This document shows, in pieces, positions 58,701 to 64,000 of a stretch of DNA of 64,000 nucleotides. Under the pieces are notes generated by a model. That model had not been told where the DNA came from and did not search any database. It saw only the letters and a program-made list of their open reading frames with translations. The stretch comes from Chloroflexota bacterium (GTDB lineage Bacteria; Chloroflexota; Anaerolineae; Promineifilales; Promineifilaceae), in assembly GCA_017993775.1 (NCBI GenBank), contig JAGOMA010000011.1, positions 62,001 through 126,000 on the forward strand. The letters run 5' to 3'. The position numbers and the translations under genes are program-made. How positions within the stretch are numbered: position 1 is the stretch's first letter; each line of letters starts with the position of its first letter.

Positions 58701-60243
58701 GCTGGGTATTGTTGGCCTGTATTTGGTCAGCGCCACCAATATGCGTATCGTCCAGGCTGACATGGTGTATAAACGCGGCAAACCGTTTGACCAACAGGCG
58801 GCGGCGCAGCGCGATTTACAATCCTGGGATGTAGCCATCGCCATTTATGAAAAAGCGATTGCTATGGCCCCGCGTGAAGATTTTTATTATCTGTTTTTGG
58901 GGCGCGCCTTTTTGGAACGCTCGACGCTGACAGAAGGCCTGACCGAAAAAGAAGCCTTGCTGAATGAAGCGTCGGCGCAGCTGCAGATTGCCCAATCCAT
59001 CAATCCATTAAATACCGACCATACAGCCAATCTGGCCCGGCTAAATACGCGATGGACCGAATTAAGCCAGGATGCGGCCAAACAAGCGGCTCATCTAGCG
59101 GATGCCGAGAAGTATTACCAGGAGGCGTTATCCCTTAGCCCGCAAAATTCGGTGATTCGTAACGAGTATGCCCGTCTGGTCTATTCGCTGGAAAATGATT
59201 GCGCCAAAGCGCTGGCAATTTATGACGAGGCGGTGAAGATTGACCCGTATTATGACGCTAATTATTACGGCCGTTCCGATACTCTGGTAAGCTGCGGCGC
59301 AGATCTGCCGGAAGCCGAAAAGGCCGACAATTATCGGCAGGCGCTGGCCGACATTCAGGCCGGATTAGACCTGAACCCGAGAAATTTACAGGCCTGGCTG
59401 CGCGCCGGGCAGTTGAACCAGGAATTGGGCGACGTGGCCGGCGCGATTGCCGCCTATGAACAGGTGCGCGCTCTCAATGCGGCGGGTTCTGTGCCCGCCT
59501 GGCAGGTGGATTATTTGCTGGCTACGTTGTACCGCGATGCCGGCAATGTAGACGAAGCGGTGGTGGCTGCGACCCGCGCTTTGGGCGCGGCTCCGGCCGA
59601 ATCTGCGCCGCAGATCCAAACCTTGCTGGCAGAATTGACCGGCGAACCGGTTTCCACCCCCGCGCCTGCGCCGCCGGTATCTTTGGAGGGAGAACGGCCG
59701 TTAGCCCAAATTCCCCCCGTCGAGCGCAACAACATCTTCCAATCCCCGCCGCCTATGACCATTGACCCCGCCGGCACGTACGAGGCTGTCATTACCACCG
59801 AGAAAGGTAAAATGCGCCTGAATCTCTTTGCCGATCAGGCACCATTGGCCGTAAATAGTTTCATCTTCCTGGCTAACCAGGGCTTTTATGACGGCACTAC
59901 CTTTCACCGTGTCTTAGACGGCTTTATGGCCCAGGGCGGCGACCCGACCGGTACTGGCGCAGGCGGCCCCGGCTACGAATTCCAAAATGAAACCAGCGAC
60001 AGCCTGAGTTTTGATCGCCCCGGCATTTTGGCGATGGCGAACGCCGGTCCGGATACGAATGGCAGCCAGTTCTTTATCACCTTTGCGCCGGCGCCCTGGC
60101 TGGATGGCGGCTATACGATTTTTGGCGAATTGGTGGAAGGCGAGGATGTGCTGAATGCTCTGACCCTGCGCGACCCTGAGACCAACCCCACGCAACCCGG
60201 TGATTTAATCGAGCGCATCGACATTTTTGAGGGCGGACAATAG
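55780..60243 (+). CDS. O-antigen-ligase-like protein fused to TPRs and a cyclophilin
   Basis: A 1487-residue protein in one uninterrupted frame. Residues about 1-650 and 660-990 are polytopic, with about 20 helices in two blocks; the first has Wzy_C (O-antigen ligase) character ([74 protein letters not shown], and [42 protein letters not shown], where the conserved Arg and His fall). About 1000-1290 are tetratricopeptide repeats ([52 protein letters not shown]). From about 1331 a full cyclophilin domain: [39 protein letters not shown] and the [11 protein letters not shown] ending. The fusion of a ligase, TPRs and a peptidyl-prolyl isomerase is new to me. The neighbouring glycan genes fit a ligase or polymerase. 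Confidence 0.85.
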   Translation: [1487 protein letters not shown]

Positions 60244-60244
60244 C

Positions 60245-61231
60245 GTGCAGGCTGCCCTGGTCATTTTTGTCATTGCTCTCACGGTAACGGCCGTTAGCAT
60301 TCCCTGGGTGCGTAAAATCGCCATCAACTTTGGCTTTGTGGATGCGCCCGCGCAGCGCAAACTGCACAGCACCCCCATCCCTCTGATGGGTGGTGTGGCG
60401 ATATTTTCCGGGGCCATGGCGGCCGTCCTCTTTTTTTCCGGCGACCTGGCTCGCTCGGTGACAGGCGTGGTCATGGCGCTCAGTCTGGTGGCTCTGACCG
60501 GCCTGTTGGATGACCGTAAAGGGCTGCCTGCCTGGGTAAAACTCAGCGGGCAATTTTTAGCCTTCCTCATACTGGTTTATTTTGGCATTCGCGTCCAACT
60601 ACCCATCCCCGACTATCTCAACTACATTCTTACTTTTTTGTGGCTGGCAGGCATCAGCAACGCCATCAATTTTTTGGACAACATGGATGGTCTGAGCGCC
60701 GGCGTGAGCGCGGTGGCCGCCTCATTTATGCTGCTGCTTGGTCTGCAAAATAGTCAGTTCCTGGTCTCTTCGCTGGCGGCGGCCATTCTGGGGTCTTGTT
60801 TAGGTTTTTTGCGCTACAACTTCAAACCGGCGCAGATTTTCATGGGTGATGCGGGGTCTCTGTTTTTGGGTTTTTCGCTGGCGATTTTAGGCATTCAGCT
60901 CCGTTTTCCTGGCAATGTCAGTTTTGTCACCTGGATGGTGCCGGTGTTCATTTTGGGACTGCCCATTTTCGACACAACGCTGGTGGTCATTTCACGCGTG
61001 CGCCGCGGCGTAAGCCCGAACACGGCCGGTAAAGATCACACCAGCCACCGTTTGGTTAACCTGGGCTACAGTCAGCGCGAAGCTGTTTTGCTGCTTTATT
61101 TAATCACCGGCGCGTTTGGCATGATCGGGCTGTTTGTGACGCAGGCGACCGTTGTAGAAGGGTATTTGATGGCGGGGGTTACGGCCGTTATTGGTCTTTA
61201 TGCCATTTACCGTCTGGAAAAAGTAAAGTAG
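60245..61231 (+). CDS. WecA/MraY-family undecaprenyl-phosphate sugar-1-phosphate transferase
   Basis: A 328-residue membrane protein with about ten helices that would put the first sugar-phosphate onto undecaprenyl phosphate. The GT4/PNPT family residues are in MDGLSAGVSAVAA (DNMDGL, with the DxxD pair), FLRYNFKPAQIFMGDAGSLFLGFSLA and the HSTPIPLMGG and LLDDRKGLPAW regions, plus KDHTSHRLVNLGYSQREAVLLLY. The GTG at 60245 has a ribosome-binding-like GAGGGCGG at 60229-60236 and overlaps the stop region of the fusion gene; an earlier TTG is possible. It ends 80 bases before the valS leader. Confidence 0.9.
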   Translation: MQAALVIFVIALTVTAVSIPWVRKIAINFGFVDAPAQRKLHSTPIPLMGGVAIFSGAMAAVLFFSGDLARSVTGVVMALSLVALTGLLDDRKGLPAWVKLSGQFLAFLILVYFGIRVQLPIPDYLNYILTFLWLAGISNAINFLDNMDGLSAGVSAVAASFMLLLGLQNSQFLVSSLAAAILGSCLGFLRYNFKPAQIFMGDAGSLFLGFSLAILGIQLRFPGNVSFVTWMVPVFILGLPIFDTTLVVISRVRRGVSPNTAGKDHTSHRLVNLGYSQREAVLLLYLITGAFGMIGLFVTQATVVEGYLMAGVTAVIGLYAIYRLEKVK

Positions 61232-61264
61232 CACCACCGACCACACCGGGGCGGTGGGGAAAAT

Positions 61265-61293
61265 TTGGTTTCCGCTGCGGCCGTTGTTATACT
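61265..61293 (+). promoter_or_regulatory. Candidate promoter of valS
   Basis: TTGGTT at 61265-61270, a 17-nt spacer and TATACT at 61288-61293. Transcription would start near 61300, just before the T-box stem I. Confidence 0.6.
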
Positions 61294-61309
61294 AACAGCC
61301 ATACATAAA

Positions 61310-61585
61310 GATTGTGAGTGGGAGTAGTAGGTGATTGGCCCCGCTAGAGAGTCGAAGTCTTGGCTGAAAACTTTGACCGGAACGGCCGTTTCCCAAGTCG
61401 CCCATGAATCGTTTTGCTGAAGCCCAGTAAGCAAAACCGGGTCAGCCCGTTACAGCCCAGAGCGCCGTAGGCCGTAAATCGTAAGCCGCCACATGTGGCG
61501 GACTGCGCACTACAAGCCACGGAACCAAGGTGGTACCGCGTGAGATGCAACTCTCTCGTCCTTGACCGGATGAGAGAGTTTTTTG
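61310..61585 (+). promoter_or_regulatory. T-box riboswitch and terminator upstream of valS
   Basis: Stem I base pairs GATT (61310-61313) with AATC (61407-61410), and GTGGG (61318-61322) with CCCAT (61401-61405). AGTAGTAGG follows the first arm; AGAGAG at 61346-61351 and GGCTGAAA at 61362-61369 match the distal motifs. The specifier candidate is GTC (61397-61399) followed by a purine, a valine codon. The T-box AAGGTGGTACCGCG is at 61527-61540; its TGGT would pair with the ACCA end of tRNA-Val. AACTCTCTC...GAGAGAGTT at 61549-61580 with a T-run is the terminator. Uncharged tRNA-Val should favour the antiterminator. Confidence 0.85.
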
Positions 61586-61620
61586 TTGTATCGTCCAAAC
61601 GAACAAAGGATTGTTAAACT

Positions 61621-64000
61621 ATGCCCGATATGCCCAAAGCTTACGATTTTCTCAGCACTGAGGAACGCCTTTATCACTGGTGGGAAGAAAACGGTTGGTT
61701 TAAACCAGAGGCGCGACCCGCCGAGGCCAAACCATTTGTGATCTCCATCCCGCCGCCCAACGTGACCGGTGAACTGCACATGGGCCACGCCATGTTTGTC
61801 GCCCTGGAAGATTTAATGATTCGCCGCGCCCGCATGCAAGGAAAGGCGGCGCTGTGGGTTCCGGGTGTTGATCATGCTGGCATTGCCACACAGCTCCAGG
61901 TGGAAAAGATGCTGATCGGCGAGGGTACGTCCCGGCAGGAAATCGGCCGTGACGCGTTCCTGGCGCGCACCTGGGCCTGGAAAGAGAAGTACGGCAGTTA
62001 CATCACCGGTCAACTGCGCCATTTGGGGGCGTCGTGCGATTGGGACCGGGAGCGGTTTACGCTGGACGAAGGGTTGTCGCGGGCCGTACGGGAAGCGTTT
62101 GTGCGCATGTATCGCCTGGGGCTGATTTACCAGGCGGAGTATTTGGTGAACTGGTCGCCGGGACTGCAAACGGCCGTTTCCGACCTCGAAGTAGAGTACA
62201 GCGAAGAACCCGGTTTCCTCTATTACTTCAATTACCCGGTAGCCGGCGGCGGTTCCCTGCCGGTGGCCACCACCCGGCCCGAGACGATATTGGGCGACAC
62301 GGCCGTGGCTGTCCACCCCGACGACGAGCGGTATCAGGCTTTCATCGGCAAAACTTGCCTGGTTCCCATGCTCAACCGCGAAATCCCGATCATCGCCGAC
62401 GTATACGTGGACATCGCTTTTGGCACCGGCGCCCTCAAAATCACCCCCGGCCATGATCCCAACGACTTTGAAATCGGTAAAAAGCATGGTCTGGAAATCA
62501 TCAATGTGATGAACCGCGATGCCACGATGAACCATCACGCCGGGCCGTATGCCGAAATGGACCGTTTTGCCTGCCGTAAGCAGTTGTGGGCCGACATGGA
62601 GGCTGCGGGTCTGACCATCAAAAAAGAAAATTACACGCTAAACGTTCCGCGCAGCCAGCGTGGCGGCGAAATTATCGAGCCGCTGGTGAGCAAACAGTGG
62701 TTTGTCGAGGCGGAACCGCTGGCTAAGATGGGGTTAACGGCCGTCCACTCCGGCCGCATCAAAATTGTCCCCGATCGCTTTGTTAAAGTGTGGGACAACT
62801 GGTTAGAAAACATCCGTCCCTGGTGCATTAGCCGCCAATTGTGGTGGGGCCACCGCATCCCCGTCTGGTATTGCGCCGACTGCGGCGGGCAAACCGTCAC
62901 CACCACGGATCCGACTCACTGCACGGCTTGCGGCAGTCCGCATATCGAGCAAGACCCCGACGTGTTAGACACCTGGTTCAGCAGCGCGTTGTGGCCGTTT
63001 TCTACGCTTGGCTGGCCGGAGCAAACGCCCGATTTGCGGCGTTACTATCCCACAGACGTCATGGAAACAGGGTACGACATTCTCTTTTTCTGGGTGGCGC
63101 GGATGGTCATGTCGGCGGCGCTGTTCACCAACGACGTACCCTTCCACACCATCTATTTGCACGGCCTGGTGCGCGACGAGCACGGCCAAAAGATGAGCAA
63201 GACCAAGGGCAACGTGACCGATCCGTTGGATGTGATGCGTGAATATGGCACCGACGCCCTGCGCTTCACCTTGCTGACCAGCGGCACGCCCGGCCACGAT
63301 CTCAATTTATCGCTGGACAAAGTGACCAGCAATCGCAACTTCGCCAACAAAATCTGGAATGCGACCCGCTTTATTACCCGCAGCCTGGATAAAGTGACCA
63401 AAAGCGACAAACCGGCGCAGCTTGATTACACCGTCGCCGATCAATGGATTCTGACGCGCCTGGCTGAAATTGTCCGGCAAACGGACCGTCTGATGGACAA
63501 TTATCTCTTTGGCGAGGCGGGGCGTCAGGTCTACGATTTTCTTTGGGGCGATTTTGCCGATTGGTACGTGGAAACGGCCAAGGTGCAGTTGGATGAGGGC
63601 GGCGCGCGCGCCTGGACGACGCTGCTTGTTTTGCAGCGCGTGCTAGATCACAGTTTGCGACTGCTGCATCCCTACATTCCTTTTGTCACCGAGGAAACGT
63701 GGCAGCAGCTTAAGCAGGCGTTTGTGGCGGCCGATCTGGACATCGCGCCGGTTGAAGGCTGGGCCGAGGCGCTGATCATTGCCGATTGGCCGGCTGCCGG
63801 TCAGACGTTCTCCGAAGCGTCGGCGGATTATGAACGCCTGCGTGAGCTGGTGCGTGAAATTCGCGCCGTCCGTTCGGACAACAAAGTGGAACCGGCGAAG
63901 AAAATTGCGGCGATTGTGGCGGCTGGGGAGAAAACGGCCGTCTTCGTGGCGCAGCAATCAACCCTGGCCTTCCTGGCCCGGCTGGACGAAGCCCATCTGC
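61621..64000 (+). CDS. valS: Valyl-tRNA synthetase, N-terminal 793 residues (runs off the window)
   Basis: A class I aminoacyl-tRNA synthetase that charges tRNA-Val; the frame is open to the window end. The ATG at 61621 is preceded by AAAGGA. The HIGH motif appears as HMGHAM in NVTGELHMGHAMFVALEDLMIRRARMQG, and KMSKT in HGQKMSKTKGNVTDP near residue 525. The editing domain spans about 200-380, with TTRPETILGDTAVAVHPDDERY and its Thr-Thr-Arg-Pro-Glu motif. A zinc-binding CADC...CTAC pair (about 418-438) lies in the middle of the catalytic domain. After about 610 comes the anticodon-binding domain, cut off here. The T-box ahead fits valine-tRNA-responsive control. Confidence 0.95.
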   Translation, partial: MPDMPKAYDFLSTEERLYHWWEENGWFKPEARPAEAKPFVISIPPPNVTGELHMGHAMFVALEDLMIRRARMQGKAALWVPGVDHAGIATQLQVEKMLIGEGTSRQEIGRDAFLARTWAWKEKYGSYITGQLRHLGASCDWDRERFTLDEGLSRAVREAFVRMYRLGLIYQAEYLVNWSPGLQTAVSDLEVEYSEEPGFLYYFNYPVAGGGSLPVATTRPETILGDTAVAVHPDDERYQAFIGKTCLVPMLNREIPIIADVYVDIAFGTGALKITPGHDPNDFEIGKKHGLEIINVMNRDATMNHHAGPYAEMDRFACRKQLWADMEAAGLTIKKENYTLNVPRSQRGGEIIEPLVSKQWFVEAEPLAKMGLTAVHSGRIKIVPDRFVKVWDNWLENIRPWCISRQLWWGHRIPVWYCADCGGQTVTTTDPTHCTACGSPHIEQDPDVLDTWFSSALWPFSTLGWPEQTPDLRRYYPTDVMETGYDILFFWVARMVMSAALFTNDVPFHTIYLHGLVRDEHGQKMSKTKGNVTDPLDVMREYGTDALRFTLLTSGTPGHDLNLSLDKVTSNRNFANKIWNATRFITRSLDKVTKSDKPAQLDYTVADQWILTRLAEIVRQTDRLMDNYLFGEAGRQVYDFLWGDFADWYVETAKVQLDEGGARAWTTLLVLQRVLDHSLRLLHPYIPFVTEETWQQLKQAFVAADLDIAPVEGWAEALIIADWPAAGQTFSEASADYERLRELVREIRAVRSDNKVEPAKKIAAIVAAGEKTAVFVAQQSTLAFLARLDEAHL

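Noticed and set aside
61813-62538. A 241-codon minus-strand frame.
   Set aside because: It lies inside valS, whose plus-strand frame is open to the window end with HMGHAM and KMSKT motifs.

Overview
This 64-kb window (about 57-60% G+C by eye) looks like a chromosomal segment of a Chloroflexota bacterium, probably Anaerolineae or Ardenticatenia-like. The placement is inference from gene style: extracellular proteins with Thr/Pro linkers, PKD, CAP and NBR1-type Ig domains, no outer-membrane genes, and a T-box in front of valS. I see no phage genes, insertion sequences or CRISPR arrays. The most pervasive signal is an octamer palindrome, ACGGCCGT, which I counted 22 times by hand in the first 8,265 bases and which continues at similar density throughout. 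It leaves TAV, NGR/DGR and RPF/RPL tripeptides in almost every protein and resembles in style the HIP1 octamer of cyanobacteria.

Region 1 (0-6 kb, minus strand) is a tight morphogenesis-like operon: a bactofilin-like/coiled-coil protein, MTA phosphorylase, an FtsW/RodA protein and a PBP-like protein that has lost its catalytic motifs. Region 2 (6-9.2 kb) encodes a secreted PKD-CAP protein and a sulfurtransferase. Region 3 (9.2-20 kb, plus strand) is a catabolic locus: an IclR regulator with a perfect upstream palindrome, a GcvT-like folate-dependent methyltransferase, two PYROXD2-like FAD oxidoreductases flanking a membrane protein and a VapBC module, an AstE/AspA-type zinc hydrolase, a ferredoxin-ASKHA activator of corrinoid proteins, and a DUF1638 protein. 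Together these suggest demethylation of an unknown methylated substrate.

Region 4 (20-30.5 kb) is mixed housekeeping: a VOC protein, pyrD, acyP, an anchored FecR-like protein, radC, an AI-2E-family permease, pnp and rpsO. Region 5 (30.5-34.9 kb, minus) is a fadR-AGPS-glpD operon with a FadR-box-like operator, which suggests acyl-CoA-controlled glycerolipid or ether-lipid metabolism. Region 6 (35-45 kb) has an NBR1-Ig lipoprotein, an M42 peptidase, an inositol-monophosphatase-family enzyme, an M50-like membrane protein with an altered metal motif, holB, hutH, a thiolase, a pentapeptide-repeat protein, tRNA-Thr(CGT) and udk.

Region 7 (45-61.2 kb) is a glycan/exopolysaccharide cluster. Nine overlapping or closely spaced minus-strand genes (glycosyltransferases, methyltransferases, a Wzx-like flippase) face a plus-strand glycosyltransferase, a 1487-aa O-antigen-ligase/TPR/cyclophilin fusion and a WecA-like phosphoglycosyl transferase. 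The window ends inside valS, preceded by a T-box riboswitch with a GUC specifier candidate.

Intergenic DNA is rich in hairpins of several families, including one whose arms are built from tandem copies of a short unit. Several genes (pyrD, hutH, holB, perhaps the CAP gene) have a -10 box only 6-9 nt before ATG, which suggests leaderless transcripts.
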